A stretch of 47,053 nt of DNA. Source: a virus. A model generated the notes under the pieces. It did not search any database, was not told where the DNA came from, and saw only the letters and a program-made list of their open reading frames with translations. The translations under genes and the position numbers were made by a program. The stretch covers positions 1 to 47,053 of the IMG/VR virus record IMGVR_UViG_3300035670_000360; one strand, written 5' to 3'. Numbering within the stretch: position 1 is the first letter of the stretch; each line of letters opens with the position of its first letter. This document shows positions 7,044 through 17,471 of this stretch, piece after piece.

Positions 7044-9166
7044 TATTGTTTAACCTTCTTGACAATAACCCCACCAAAGTCCTTCTCTGTCCAGTCGTAC
7101 CCGGTATCACCTTGCGTAGCTGGCGACACAATGTCTTCTGGTGCTAACATCTCTGTCTCCGGCTCTGGTTGCTGTCTGTTCTGGAATGAGTTAGCGAAGG
7201 ACATGTTGAGATACTCTGCTACCTTCTCAGGGGAATCAATGTCGGTACCCTTGAGTAGACCAGATCTGCTGTTTAAGTTTATAGCTTTCACCATATCCTT
7301 GAGGTATGTTGGGACAAGTGTCTCTTGGTAGTGCCTCTCTTTCCGTTGTGCATTTTTTGCACCTATCTTACCAGTGATACCATCTGGGAGCGATAGCACA
7401 ACGTCATTACCTACGGCCTTGAACTTAACACGACCCATGATGACAGCTTCCCCAAGGGTCATAGTCTCATTCATCTTAGATTGATCCAGACGTTTCTGTC
7501 GGATAGCTACAAAGTCAGACTCAAAGCTCTCTGTTGGCAAGCTAATCTCCATAGCCCTAGCTACACTGGAGTACCCTGCGATCATGTCTGCCATGCTCAT
7601 CTGTACCAGAACCTTAGCTTCTTGGTTGTTAGCGATACCGTTGAAGTTCTTTGGATCACCCATGAGCGTAATGACGTGACGAGGGGATACCTCTTGTAGC
7701 TGCTTCAAGCTATCCACACGTGTTTCTGGTTTGGTTATCTGGTTAGCAACTACGTTAGTTAGAAGTGCCGGGTGGACTTGCTCATCAAAGATTTCCTGTG
7801 CAGATTTCCCTGTTTCCTGCTGGAGCTTCTCAACTGCCTCTGCCGCGTCTGGGAACTGCTCACGGAGCCCCCTGAGTTCTGGTAGGCCGTTGGCTTCTGC
7901 TGTGATTAGGACAGCCAACTTCGGCTTCATAGAATTATACACCGTACCTATGTTCCAATTTTCCAGTGCTTCATCCCTTTTGATTAGCATCTGTGTTTGT
8001 ACTTCGGGTGGGAACATGCTACCCATCAGCAACCAAGGGTCATGTTCGTAGGCACCTAACTCTGCAATGGTTTTAATATACTTTAAGGTGTCCTCAGAGG
8101 ACTTAAATTTGTCTAGTTGATCAGCCATTCTTTCAAGGTTAGAGAACCCAATGTCGATAGCTTGTGATACCTCTGTGTCAAGCGTTGCTGGGATAGCACC
8201 TCCTTTTAACATGGTGGAGGATTGTGACATAACACGATCATAAACGGCCTGCTTCGTCTGAAGTATCTTTGCTTTTACTAAGGAAGGATCAATACGCTCA
8301 CCTCTACGAAGGGCATCCTCTAGCTGTGCAATCACACCACTTGTTCTAAGTGAAGTTAACTCTACCCTTACTGACTTTTGTGCTAGTGAAATCGTAGCAT
8401 TAAGTAGCTCTTCCCCTTTAAGGTTTTGTCTATCTACACCGACCTTCTCTTGGTTGTACCTCATCAGAGCAGACTCTTGAGAAGCAATTGCTTTCTCTGC
8501 TGCGCCTATCGAAATATTGTTATCCATTGACCATTGAACTATTCTGTTAGCCATAGCTTGGCCCCAAAACTCAGTCAGACCCTTCATCACTGGGTCGGTA
8601 TCAGCCTCTTCCTCGCGCTTCTTAAGCAACTTGTTAACCTGCTTAATCCTTGAGCCTGATGGGTCGAACCCTACTACATCAGCAAACCCCTTGGCGATAA
8701 TATCACCATAAGCCCCGCCTGTGGATGCACGTAGTCTACGCATCTCAATCTCAAGCTCAATCCCCATAGCTTCTTCTGTGAGGAGTCCTTGGTCATGCTT
8801 ACGCTTTAGGCGCATGGCTGAATCAGTTGTTAACTTAGAGATTCTCTCCTCATCCTCAGAAAGAATTGTCAGTGCTTCTGCTGTAATTCGGTCACTCACT
8901 CGCTCACCTTCGGCAATACCAAAGGATCTCATGCGCTCCTCAAGCTGCGCCTTAGCTGCTGCCTGCTGCTTCTCTCGTTCTTCCTTCTCTGCCTTGGCAA
9001 CACGGTAGTCTATCTCAGCTTGCTCACCTTTGATACGGGAGACCTGCTTGATGCCATCAAGAGCTGCACCGGCTACTTGTAGCAACCCGCCTGCAACATT
9101 AGAGCTTGGCTCAAGCGGAGTCCGTGCTTCTGCTACTGGAATCTCTGGTAAAATATTTCTAGCCAT
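7043..9166 (-). CDS. Internal virion (ejection) protein, T7 gp15-like
   Basis: This 707-residue protein lies between the lysozyme gene and the giant ejection protein in a position equivalent to T7 gene 15 (747 residues). Residues about 35-85 are a charged, Ala/Glu/Lys-rich helix typical of these proteins, and most of the chain is alpha-helical with no enzyme motif visible. T7 gp15 joins gp14 and gp16 to form the channel that carries DNA across the cell envelope; function here is inferred from order, size and composition. Its last codon overlaps the start of the lysozyme gene. Confidence 0.75.
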   Translation of the reverse strand: MARNILPEIPVAEARTPLEPSSNVAGGLLQVAGAALDGIKQVSRIKGEQAEIDYRVAKAEKEEREKQQAAAKAQLEERMRSFGIAEGERVSDRITAEALTILSEDEERISKLTTDSAMRLKRKHDQGLLTEEAMGIELEIEMRRLRASTGGAYGDIIAKGFADVVGFDPSGSRIKQVNKLLKKREEEADTDPVMKGLTEFWGQAMANRIVQWSMDNNISIGAAEKAIASQESALMRYNQEKVGVDRQNLKGEELLNATISLAQKSVRVELTSLRTSGVIAQLEDALRRGERIDPSLVKAKILQTKQAVYDRVMSQSSTMLKGGAIPATLDTEVSQAIDIGFSNLERMADQLDKFKSSEDTLKYIKTIAELGAYEHDPWLLMGSMFPPEVQTQMLIKRDEALENWNIGTVYNSMKPKLAVLITAEANGLPELRGLREQFPDAAEAVEKLQQETGKSAQEIFDEQVHPALLTNVVANQITKPETRVDSLKQLQEVSPRHVITLMGDPKNFNGIANNQEAKVLVQMSMADMIAGYSSVARAMEISLPTESFESDFVAIRQKRLDQSKMNETMTLGEAVIMGRVKFKAVGNDVVLSLPDGITGKIGAKNAQRKERHYQETLVPTYLKDMVKAINLNSRSGLLKGTDIDSPEKVAEYLNMSFANSFQNRQQPEPETEMLAPEDIVSPATQGDTGYDWTEKDFGGVIVKKVKQ

Positions 9167-12100
9167 TAGTCACCCACCCCTAATTTGGTATTCGCTGCTG
9201 CACCGAGGATACCTTGTTCAATTTCCCCGCGAACCTGATTCTTAATCCCGTCGAAGTACTGCTTATCTTCCTTAGACATATCAATAGCTGTGTTCCACAC
9301 TGACGCCATGAGTTCCGCTTTCTTAGACTCACTAGGGATAGACCGTAATATAGCTGCCATCCGTGAGATAAGCTCTGATCGGGACTCCTCATTACTTATA
9401 TCATAATTTCTTGAGTAAAACAAAAAGATCTTTCTCATCTCTTTGATGTACTCTCTGGTTCTCTCCTGCTGGAATCGCTTGATCTCATCTGCGTGGTACA
9501 CTTCTGCTAGGTCAGAGGAGACTACACCGAGTGACATCATCAGTGCCTCAAACCCTGCTGCGTCTGATTGCTGTAGGATACCTGTGGTACTACGCACTTC
9601 ATCAAACCACCAAGCCTTAAATCCCTTGGATGCGTTACGGAACGACGAAGTCACAGACAGTGTAGACCCAAGCACTCTAAGGTAATCCCCTGTTGATGGG
9701 AACTCGTGTGTCTCCAACGCAGAGAAAGTGACATTCTTGAGCACACCCCAAGTCTCACTGAACCTCTCATAGATACCGCCAGTAGCACCGGCTGCCGTGG
9801 TCACAAAGCTCTTCTCAAACAGAGCTTCATCTATTGTACGATCAAGACCTGCCAACGGAGAAAACCGTGAACCGATTTCATATTGCTGCCCATCACCAGA
9901 TAACATGGACACCCAGAGTGTAGCCATTCCAGCCAGCCCGTTAGTGACAAAGGCTTCTGCTGATTCGTCAATGAACCCCGGATCTTCCTCTTCTGGTTCA
10001 TCACTCTTGGTCATCTCTTTATAGGTTCTCATCAAGGAGCTACCGATTGGCGTACCTGCTGCACCATAGATGGCAGATATACCAATGAATATACGCCATG
10101 CTTCCTCACGAGTGAAGTTGCCTGATCCTTTTAAACCTATAGCCGGGGCCATGTTGGTGAGCATCTTGGCGAAGATCTGGTAGAACTGGGTAGGCACAGA
10201 GAGTACACCTTTCTGCCACTGAGCACGGTTAGCTTTACCCATTTCAAAAGAGAACTCATTAGTCCTTTGTACAATCTGTCGTAGCGCTGAGTCATCAACA
10301 ACCTTACCCGGAAATTTCTCAACCCACTCATCGTAAGCCACAATGAAGTTTATTCTCTTCTCAGAGAGAACCCCGGTGCGATAGAAGACTTGACCTTTCT
10401 CTGCTAAGTTAGTCAAGCCAGCTCCTGTGAGCTTCTTACCAGACTGTATAGCAGCGTAGTCTGCTGTGTTAACAGCAGAGTCATAGTACCCGGCCTTCTC
10501 CCATGCCCTCCATAACTGATCTATCTGCTCGTCAGTCATCTTAGCACCGAACACTTTGCGTAGGTGTGGGTAGAGGGTCTTAGCTTTGCCGCCGCCACGC
10601 GCTGCGTGGTCTAGCGTTGCTAGTACAAACTGCTTAGAGAACGCACCAGCCCACTTCTCCTTGTGCATGGCGAATGTAACTGCGGATTGCTGGGCTTGTA
10701 CAAACATCTGTACTGGGTTAAACATTCCTAAGTACAAGTTGAAGTTTGAATTAAGTATGAACCCAAGTGGGTCTCCCTTCTTAGCCCACATAGACAACGG
10801 CGTAATTGTTGTAGATGCAAATCTACTCAGGGGCTTGAACTTACTCTTCTCTTTACCAAGAGACCACTCATAGGTATGTTGCATCAGGTTAGACCACCAC
10901 TTCTCTTCAGTAGTAGGCAATCGCATCCACTCATCAATCTGCCTGCGGACATCCATGAGTTCTTTATGACGTGGGTGGTTAGGGGCTAATGATGCAGTAG
11001 CAAAAGTAGCGCTATGGTTCAGCCCCGGATCAGCTATTTTCATCTCGTTGAGCCACTGTTGTTCAACCCGGAGGCGCATCTCGTTCCTAGCTACAAACCC
11101 TGATAAGTTGTTGAGGTACCTTGCAAGTGAATCAAATGCACCGACACGTTCAGCCCTAGCTAGATCTTTCCCATACGCTATTGGTTTCCCTGCACGAGAA
11201 CGTGAGAACATCATAGCTACGCCCTCACGACCACCAGTGGATAGCCCAGAAGCCACTGCTTCCCGGTCTTCCAGAATAGTGAACTTACTAGGGTCATCCT
11301 GCTTAGCAATGAACTCCTCTGCTTCGACCTTACTATTAGTCTGCATAACAGCAACCATACGCTCCGATGGTCTACCATTGACAGTCTGCTTGACCGTGGA
11401 CTTAACCCAGTATGCAGAGTCGTACACACGTGGTAAGTAGTTAATACGATAGCCACGTGCCTTAGCTGCGTAGCTTGCGAGGTCAACCAGCTCATCCTTG
11501 GGAACGAAGGCGAGTGTGTACAGGTCTTTGCTATTACCCTGTAAAGCCCTAGCTTCTGCGAACTCAACAAGGCGGTACCCATCTAGCAACAACTGATCAA
11601 TCTCTTCGTTACTGAGTTGCACGAGCTTGTTCATGTTCTTATGAGGTAGGTACACAGACGTACCGTGGAGCACTGAGAACGTTCTAAGATCCTCTGGGTC
11701 TAACTTGTGTAGCTTCGCTGGGCCGCCACCTGTGAGCGAGTTATCTACTACACCGTGGAATCCCTTGGCTATGGAGCGGCGGATCTCTTCAGCATCACCA
11801 AGTCTAGCCAGTTGGTCAAGTACGTCACGTGTGTTGTAGAAAGCCTTGCGCTCATCTGGGTCAAGCCGTAGCTGCAAGTCCATCATGGTGCCATCGTTCA
11901 GCTTGACAAACCCCGTAGCCAACTCATCATCGGTTGGTACACGACTGAGCATACCATCAGAGGATATATCATCCAGCTTCTCAAGTACGTTCCCAAGTCT
12001 GAGCAGTTTCTGCTTATCGGCTTTCTTAATGAAGGTGGTTCCTATTGGTTTGAAAGCATCCGCGAATAGTTTCCTGAATGCTCCTGCTAGTTTAGAATCA

Positions 12101-14256
12101 ATGTTCTCAATTCGTAGCATTTCCTTGGCTACCTGACGGAACTCCCCGTTGTACTTAGTGATTGTGTCTGCGAGGAATCCTTTTACAAGGCCTACTTTCT
12201 GATCCCCTATAGCACCAGTAATTTCGTCTACGGTGAATAGTTCTTCCTTGGTGATGATGGAGTTAGTAGGCGTCTTTGATATACTCTCAAGCCCAACGGC
12301 TGAGTCTGTAACCTTCTCAATAAGCACAGCATCCTTTGCATTGAAGTAGATCTCAACATTGTGAGATGCGCCACCTGTCTGCTTTCCGCCAATGTGACGT
12401 ACACCGTGGTACCCTTTCTCCTCTAAGATACCTTGAATTGTATCCATGTACCCTTGAACGTCATCTGCCGACTCCCCAAAGTACTCGCTCTCTGCACGAA
12501 GCTCGTCGTACACATCCCGCAGAGTCTTAACGTCTGGGTTCTCCATGACCTCCCTTACAAGACCAGAGGTTTCACCTATCTTACGTAACCGGAGCCTCAT
12601 ATCTGGTTCAAGGTTAGCCTCTAGGTCATACAACTTCAAGTCTTTCTTGGGAGTAACCTTGTATATAGTCGGAGTTTTACCCTTACCTTTCTTAGAGTAA
12701 CCTTTCGCGACGTCGAGGGAGTCGGTGGTGTAGAACCCCTGACCATAGAGATTCATTGTGCTATATGTGAACTCCTGAAGCTCACCTATTTCGCTGCTTG
12801 TCCCATGAAAACGCCCAGACTGTGCGGGAATAGTTACATCATCAATGGTACTGTCTGCGGTTCTCAGCTCATACGTGAACTTAACAACAGTGGGAGAAAC
12901 CTCCTCTTGCTTCACTAACCGTACTTGTGCATCACGTGCAGCTCTGCTCAGGAATGACCGGGACAAATTGAGATTCTTGTTTGACCCAGCCAAGGCCTTC
13001 AGCTTAGAGTATCTCTCGTCACCGAGTAGTAATGATAGTCGTGGGCCTATAGTTTTATCCAGTTCGTCAAAACCAATCATCTTAACTTTCGGGTCTGCTA
13101 GAAGTGTGCTCTCTAGCTGCTTCTTGGCTGCTTCTAGCTGCTGCGGCATATCATTTGCGGCTTTAGCTAGGGCTGCATCATCGAATAGACGCTCTCTTAA
13201 TAAGAATTGGCCGCTAATAATGTTGTCCACAAGCCAGCTTGCTTTCTCCTTAACGGTACGCATCTCGTCATACAATGGCAGTGTAGCCCCGGCCTTATAC
13301 ATACCATCAGGCGCTGACGGGTCTAGCTTCAACACTGCTTCAGTCTGGCTCATTGTGGGTGAAACAGAGTTCCCCGATGCAACATTAGCGAGCACTTCTT
13401 TGGCTTTCTGTGGGTTGATCTCGGCCAGCTTATCCGCTGGGCGGCTCTTTACCAGCTTGTCTCTTGCGAGCCTAGTGAGACCTTGTATTTGCTTGGTGGC
13501 AGCCTGAACCTTGGCACCCTTAGCCGTACCAACGAGCGCATCCTTTGCAAGCCCAAAAAGAGGTATGAGGTCAAGCAGCTCTAAACTAGCCCACCCACCA
13601 CCATTCACGCCCCAGAACGAGTCAAACTCTTCTGCTCCATTAGGGTCACGCAGTATACGAAGCATCTCAAGTACTTTACTCTTCTCCATGTACTCAGATA
13701 GACCAGTAATGTACGTAACTACCGCAGCCTTGTCCTCATCTGTCCCTGAGTGGAACTTACGGTGTAACTTTCCTAAGTTATCACCCTTGAAGATATTACC
13801 AACCATGTCCCAGTTATCTTCAATGGTCTCAAATGGCATCATCCCAGAAGCAAAGTCTTGCACCTTCTCCATAGTAGTGTACCCAGCCATGGTATCCGCG
13901 ATAGCTAGATCCACAGTTTCCTGTACTACCATATAGTTGTGCGTTTGGTTCTTAATACGCTCCCACATAGCACCGGGGGCAGAGTTCTGGTACACGAAGT
14001 TAACAGCTTCCTTCTCGTCCTCGTCCATACCGTCAGCGCTAACTGTAGCTTTGTACGCTGTGTCCACGGTTGCAAATGGGTCAACCTCTGGGTTAGCCAG
14101 ATCCTTGCTGGCTTCGGATTGGATGAACTCTTTTGGGTTTACTGGAGTACCAACAACTTCCTTACGCTCATCAGACACAGGCTTACTCGCTGCTTCTGTG
14201 GGGAAGTCTGCGAACAGGGAGTCATAGAAACCATCTGTGAAATCACGCATATCCAT
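9166..14256 (-). CDS. Giant internal virion (ejection) protein with ADP-ribosyltransferase-like domain
   Basis: At 1696 residues this is the largest gene and occupies the T7 gp16 position; T7 gp16 has 1318 residues. I do not see the N-terminal lytic transglycosylase typical of gp16. Residues about 475-645 instead resemble an ADP-ribosyltransferase fold of the type in phage polyvalent proteins: SGRFHGTSS (nucleotide-binding His), LYGQGFYTTDSLDVAKGY (central Tyr block) and, after KGYHGVRHIGG, SHNVEIYF with the late Glu. The C-terminal half is helical with hydrophobic stretches (for example IFIGISAIYGAAGTP), as expected for a membrane-crossing ejection protein. Overlaps of one base at each end couple it to its neighbours. 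Confidence 0.82.
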   Translation of the reverse strand: MDMRDFTDGFYDSLFADFPTEAASKPVSDERKEVVGTPVNPKEFIQSEASKDLANPEVDPFATVDTAYKATVSADGMDEDEKEAVNFVYQNSAPGAMWERIKNQTHNYMVVQETVDLAIADTMAGYTTMEKVQDFASGMMPFETIEDNWDMVGNIFKGDNLGKLHRKFHSGTDEDKAAVVTYITGLSEYMEKSKVLEMLRILRDPNGAEEFDSFWGVNGGGWASLELLDLIPLFGLAKDALVGTAKGAKVQAATKQIQGLTRLARDKLVKSRPADKLAEINPQKAKEVLANVASGNSVSPTMSQTEAVLKLDPSAPDGMYKAGATLPLYDEMRTVKEKASWLVDNIISGQFLLRERLFDDAALAKAANDMPQQLEAAKKQLESTLLADPKVKMIGFDELDKTIGPRLSLLLGDERYSKLKALAGSNKNLNLSRSFLSRAARDAQVRLVKQEEVSPTVVKFTYELRTADSTIDDVTIPAQSGRFHGTSSEIGELQEFTYSTMNLYGQGFYTTDSLDVAKGYSKKGKGKTPTIYKVTPKKDLKLYDLEANLEPDMRLRLRKIGETSGLVREVMENPDVKTLRDVYDELRAESEYFGESADDVQGYMDTIQGILEEKGYHGVRHIGGKQTGGASHNVEIYFNAKDAVLIEKVTDSAVGLESISKTPTNSIITKEELFTVDEITGAIGDQKVGLVKGFLADTITKYNGEFRQVAKEMLRIENIDSKLAGAFRKLFADAFKPIGTTFIKKADKQKLLRLGNVLEKLDDISSDGMLSRVPTDDELATGFVKLNDGTMMDLQLRLDPDERKAFYNTRDVLDQLARLGDAEEIRRSIAKGFHGVVDNSLTGGGPAKLHKLDPEDLRTFSVLHGTSVYLPHKNMNKLVQLSNEEIDQLLLDGYRLVEFAEARALQGNSKDLYTLAFVPKDELVDLASYAAKARGYRINYLPRVYDSAYWVKSTVKQTVNGRPSERMVAVMQTNSKVEAEEFIAKQDDPSKFTILEDREAVASGLSTGGREGVAMMFSRSRAGKPIAYGKDLARAERVGAFDSLARYLNNLSGFVARNEMRLRVEQQWLNEMKIADPGLNHSATFATASLAPNHPRHKELMDVRRQIDEWMRLPTTEEKWWSNLMQHTYEWSLGKEKSKFKPLSRFASTTITPLSMWAKKGDPLGFILNSNFNLYLGMFNPVQMFVQAQQSAVTFAMHKEKWAGAFSKQFVLATLDHAARGGGKAKTLYPHLRKVFGAKMTDEQIDQLWRAWEKAGYYDSAVNTADYAAIQSGKKLTGAGLTNLAEKGQVFYRTGVLSEKRINFIVAYDEWVEKFPGKVVDDSALRQIVQRTNEFSFEMGKANRAQWQKGVLSVPTQFYQIFAKMLTNMAPAIGLKGSGNFTREEAWRIFIGISAIYGAAGTPIGSSLMRTYKEMTKSDEPEEEDPGFIDESAEAFVTNGLAGMATLWVSMLSGDGQQYEIGSRFSPLAGLDRTIDEALFEKSFVTTAAGATGGIYERFSETWGVLKNVTFSALETHEFPSTGDYLRVLGSTLSVTSSFRNASKGFKAWWFDEVRSTTGILQQSDAAGFEALMMSLGVVSSDLAEVYHADEIKRFQQERTREYIKEMRKIFLFYSRNYDISNEESRSELISRMAAILRSIPSESKKAELMASVWNTAIDMSKEDKQYFDGIKNQVRGEIEQGILGAAANTKLGVGD

Positions 14257-14726
14257 TATCTACGGCCCCGTGGGATGTGTAGTGGTGGTTGAGCACCGGG
14301 TGATTCAGGAATTGATGGAGAGTACAACGACAGGCCGGTCGTGGCTAAGCTGCTTAGTGCTCCCCAGTTCTGCGCCTGTTGAGTGTACACCGTAGCTTTA
14401 TCAAGCTGCCTAAGTCTCTGGTTATTGGCACTCTCCAGCGTACTCTGTAGAGACACATTGGAGCCTAACTGGGTTTGCAAAGAGGATAGTTGTTGTCTCA
14501 CAGGCGTCCCACCGAGAGCACCGATAGCTCCGGCCTGAGCTGTGTAGGTCGCTTGCATTATGATTGCTTCACGGATAGCACGACGCCGAGCGGTTGTGTT
14601 CTGTATCTCGGCTGCCCTGCGTTCTACTTGCCCAGCTCTGCGTTGAGCCTTGGCTGCTTTCTGCGCTTGCCTTGCCGACTGTATTTGTGAGCCTACTGCT
14701 AGGCCTACTAAAGCTGAGATCCCCAT
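14256..14726 (-). CDS. Internal virion protein, T7 gp14-like
   Basis: This 156-residue protein starts with a Gly/Ala-rich hydrophobic segment (MGISALVGLAVGSQIQSA) followed by a long Ala/Gln/Arg coiled helix (QAQKAAKAQRRAGQVERRAA), the usual look of T7 gp14-type ejection proteins that insert in the outer membrane. The second half is Gln/Leu/Ser-rich and the tail Pro-rich. It precedes the gp15- and gp16-like genes in the same order as T7 apart from their swap. Confidence 0.72.
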   Translation of the reverse strand: MGISALVGLAVGSQIQSARQAQKAAKAQRRAGQVERRAAEIQNTTARRRAIREAIIMQATYTAQAGAIGALGGTPVRQQLSSLQTQLGSNVSLQSTLESANNQRLRQLDKATVYTQQAQNWGALSSLATTGLSLYSPSIPESPGAQPPLHIPRGRR

Positions 14727-14728
14727 AA

Positions 14729-15199
14729 CTAAATCCTCTTAGAGTACACTACGTCTTGAACCCTGTACCCCATCACATCCATTACAGAGCACAATGCTGT
14801 ATCTTTCTTAGCGTGCCAAGTGATGAACTTAGCACCCCTACCAGCAGCTAACTCTTCAGTTTTCCTAATGAGTTCCCCGCCTGCGCCTAACTTGCGTACC
14901 GCTTGGTCAACAAATAGGACATCGTTCTGGTAGAAAGTCATACCACGGTAGTGCAAGTGCTGCCCAACAAACCCTACCGAGTACCCAACTACGTTGGCTT
15001 GGTTGTAGCAAACTAATGATAGAAGGATGCCTTGGTCTTCTAACATCTGGTACTTAACCATATCTGGGTCTAGCACCATGATGTCCTTCTCTGTTGCTAG
15101 TTCGTCTCGGTGCTTCTGTGCCAACTCTCTTACGGCACCAAAGAGGTCACTGATACCGATCTCCCTCACAATAAACGCATTACTTACTGTTGACTGCAT
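14729..15199 (-). CDS. GNAT-like N-acetyltransferase in the ejection module
   Basis: The start is set at ATG 15199 (MQSTVSNAFIVREIG), preceded by GGGTGGGA; the upstream in-frame extension runs inside the tail gene. The 156 residues show a GNAT layout: a beta-rich middle (YSVGFVGQHLHYRGMTFYQNDVLF), then VRKLGAGGELIRKTEELA, close to the Q/RxxGxG/A acetyl-CoA loop, and a final beta strand near YRVQDVVYSKRI. Similar proteins precede the internal virion genes in many T7-like phages and may be packaged or act in assembly. The substrate is unknown. Confidence 0.72.
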   Translation of the reverse strand: MQSTVSNAFIVREIGISDLFGAVRELAQKHRDELATEKDIMVLDPDMVKYQMLEDQGILLSLVCYNQANVVGYSVGFVGQHLHYRGMTFYQNDVLFVDQAVRKLGAGGELIRKTEELAAGRGAKFITWHAKKDTALCSVMDVMGYRVQDVVYSKRI

Positions 15200-17471
15200 A
15201 ACTTGTTTCCCACCCAAGTAGATGAAAGTCTTTACCTGAAACAGACTCGAATCTATATTGTAGCACTTTCCCCATCCCACGTATAGCAATCTTATTTTGG
15301 TTTACTAAGTACCCATAATCAAATGGGTCGTCCTCATCCTCTGCTACATAGAGGTCTTTCAGCCTATATATCTCGTCTATCACATGCCACCGATTTGAAG
15401 AAGCAGAGTTAGAGTAATCCCATTTAGCTGTGAGTTTACAGCCAGACTGATTAGACAGCACGATGTTTCCAGAACCGTCATCTTCAAACCCATCCTCTGT
15501 TATCTGAAACATTGTCTGCAAAGTGAGTGCTTGCTTGTCTCTACCGAAATCCCCAAGGTTCTCAAACGCAGTCTCTGCGTAGCTGCTGTAGTCTGCACCA
15601 GCACCATCAGCGGTTGCCCAGTCCACCATAGCCCTGTTGCTCATCTCGGAGAAAGTAATGTTCTTAGTGTTAGTCCCCTGCCCCGGCACCACTGTCAACA
15701 GCTTGAGTGATGGGGTAGCACCCCCGGTAGACGGGGTGGAGATATTTGCTACAACGTCGTTAGCTCCCTGAACAACATCGTCAGTACCTACGATAACATC
15801 GTAGAGAACACTTGTGTTACCAAGTGAAGACGTGGGGATAGCACCGGATATATAGGGTGTGGCTGCTTCAAGTGCAGAGAACGAGTGCTTATAGAAAGCA
15901 TTCAGGTTCAAATCGAATACTATCGCGGAATCGTAGTAGTACCTACTAGTAACGCCATCAGTAGTGGAGGAGTAGAACCACCAGATGATATTGTTAACCC
16001 GGTCGTGTACACCATTAGCAAATTCTTTTGATGATTGTTGTATGTGGTCATAGTGGCTCTGTATTGTGCTTATAGAAATATTTGTTACAACAAGGTTGCC
16101 AAAGTCATTCGGGCCAATTGAGTAGATAGCATTGTACCCAAAGAAGTAGATAACGCTGTTAACCTCAACAGCCGAGTAGCTTCCTAAGAAGTTCACCGAT
16201 GAAATCTTGTTTACTTGGTAGTTAGTTGGAGAGAACGCCCTGTCCCCACCAGAGATGATCCAGATCCCTGATTCTGATCCTATTACCAGCTTGTCATTAC
16301 TAACCCCCAAGTACTTTATCTTCCCAGCCTCTGACAACGGGATAAACCCACCGTCTGTGTCCAGTGGATCAGAGATGAATGGGTCTGTTGGGTCGTTGAT
16401 AGAGTAGCACTTACCAATATCATTGAAGTCTTTCAGAGTTTGGGAGAAGTATAGCCCCGCCTCTATGTTATCAGAGTCTACCCCTGCGTAGAATACCCGT
16501 CCTTGGTAGTACACAGCCAAGCGGAACCTAACGTCTGGCTCTGTAGTACCAGCAACACCACCTACACCTGAAGCCGCCTGTCTATCTTGGTTGAACAGGT
16601 CAAGTATGTAGTGGCCAGAGGGTGAAACACCCGTGGAGAGGAACTTGCGGTTGAGGATAAATGGGTTAAACGCATCGTTAACAGTGTTGGAACTTGGAGA
16701 AGACTCAACAAAGAAAGAGAACGTGTCCGTAATTGACGGGTACACACCCATTGTAGAATATGTGTAGTCAATTGTGTTTGTAGAAGCAGTGTAGCCACTA
16801 CCAGCCTCAGTAGTCCACACATCAAACGAGGTGGGCCACCCAGCATTCTGGAGGTTGTACCTCCGTGCGGACGGCAGTGTAGCACCAGAGTACCGCTCGG
16901 TTTCCTCTAGACCGTCCTCTACACCAGAGAAGTCACGGATCTGTATAGACACTGCGGTGGAGGATAGTACACCGGTTGACAGCTCTTCAATGTAGAACGG
17001 GTCAATGTACTTACCTGTTACTAGGAACTTACCCTTTATTGACTGACCCCATATAGGGTTTGACTTTGCGTTGTAGAAGTTCCCTGTAGTTGCGTAGTCA
17101 GCGATGCTAACAGAACCAACCAGATAACTAGAAACATTGCTTTCGTAAGCTCTAAACACATATAAGTATTCTCCGAATTGAACAACGTAATATGACTTGT
17201 CGCCCTCATTCCTAACGTTAGTCCATTCGTAGATTGGAATAGCGAACCTAGAGGCATCATCCTCTGAAGGCTCATTGGCTAATGTTACGGGGTCTATGTT
17301 GTACCCGCTCTCATAGTCAACACCAAGGCGTCTGCGTACAGACCCGTCCCTCTTGATGACTACATTGAGGATGTCATAGGCAATATCTTCAGGCGTGGAT
17401 AAAGGGGATACCTCAGTGATATACCCCTTGATAAAGCTCAGGTGTGGCTTAGTTGCTGCTACTCTGGACAC
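15180..17471 (-). CDS. Tail tubular protein B / tail nozzle (T7 gp12-like)
   Basis: The product (763 residues) corresponds in size, order and composition to T7 gp12 (794 residues), which forms the nozzle at the tail tip. It begins with LSFIKGYITEVSPLSTPEDI and DVVIKRDGSVRRRLGVDYE-like sequence, the standard opening of podovirus nozzle proteins, and the rest is Ser/Thr/Tyr-rich beta structure with propeller-like segments (IGSESGIWIISGGDRAFSP). It overlaps the small gene upstream (17449) and the acetyltransferase downstream. Confidence 0.88.
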   Translation of the reverse strand: MSRVAATKPHLSFIKGYITEVSPLSTPEDIAYDILNVVIKRDGSVRRRLGVDYESGYNIDPVTLANEPSEDDASRFAIPIYEWTNVRNEGDKSYYVVQFGEYLYVFRAYESNVSSYLVGSVSIADYATTGNFYNAKSNPIWGQSIKGKFLVTGKYIDPFYIEELSTGVLSSTAVSIQIRDFSGVEDGLEETERYSGATLPSARRYNLQNAGWPTSFDVWTTEAGSGYTASTNTIDYTYSTMGVYPSITDTFSFFVESSPSSNTVNDAFNPFILNRKFLSTGVSPSGHYILDLFNQDRQAASGVGGVAGTTEPDVRFRLAVYYQGRVFYAGVDSDNIEAGLYFSQTLKDFNDIGKCYSINDPTDPFISDPLDTDGGFIPLSEAGKIKYLGVSNDKLVIGSESGIWIISGGDRAFSPTNYQVNKISSVNFLGSYSAVEVNSVIYFFGYNAIYSIGPNDFGNLVVTNISISTIQSHYDHIQQSSKEFANGVHDRVNNIIWWFYSSTTDGVTSRYYYDSAIVFDLNLNAFYKHSFSALEAATPYISGAIPTSSLGNTSVLYDVIVGTDDVVQGANDVVANISTPSTGGATPSLKLLTVVPGQGTNTKNITFSEMSNRAMVDWATADGAGADYSSYAETAFENLGDFGRDKQALTLQTMFQITEDGFEDDGSGNIVLSNQSGCKLTAKWDYSNSASSNRWHVIDEIYRLKDLYVAEDEDDPFDYGYLVNQNKIAIRGMGKVLQYRFESVSGKDFHLLGWETSYAVNSK

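Noticed and set aside
6849-7331. 160-residue plus-strand ORF
   Set aside because: Lies antisense across the lysozyme/ejection gene boundary, with no ribosome site and Phe/Ser/Leu-rich composition typical of a shadow.
12845-13507. 220-residue plus-strand ORF (and other long ORFs) antisense to the giant ejection protein
   Set aside because: Shadow of a long helical coding gene; Ser/Leu-rich composition typical of antisense frames, no ribosome site or operon context.
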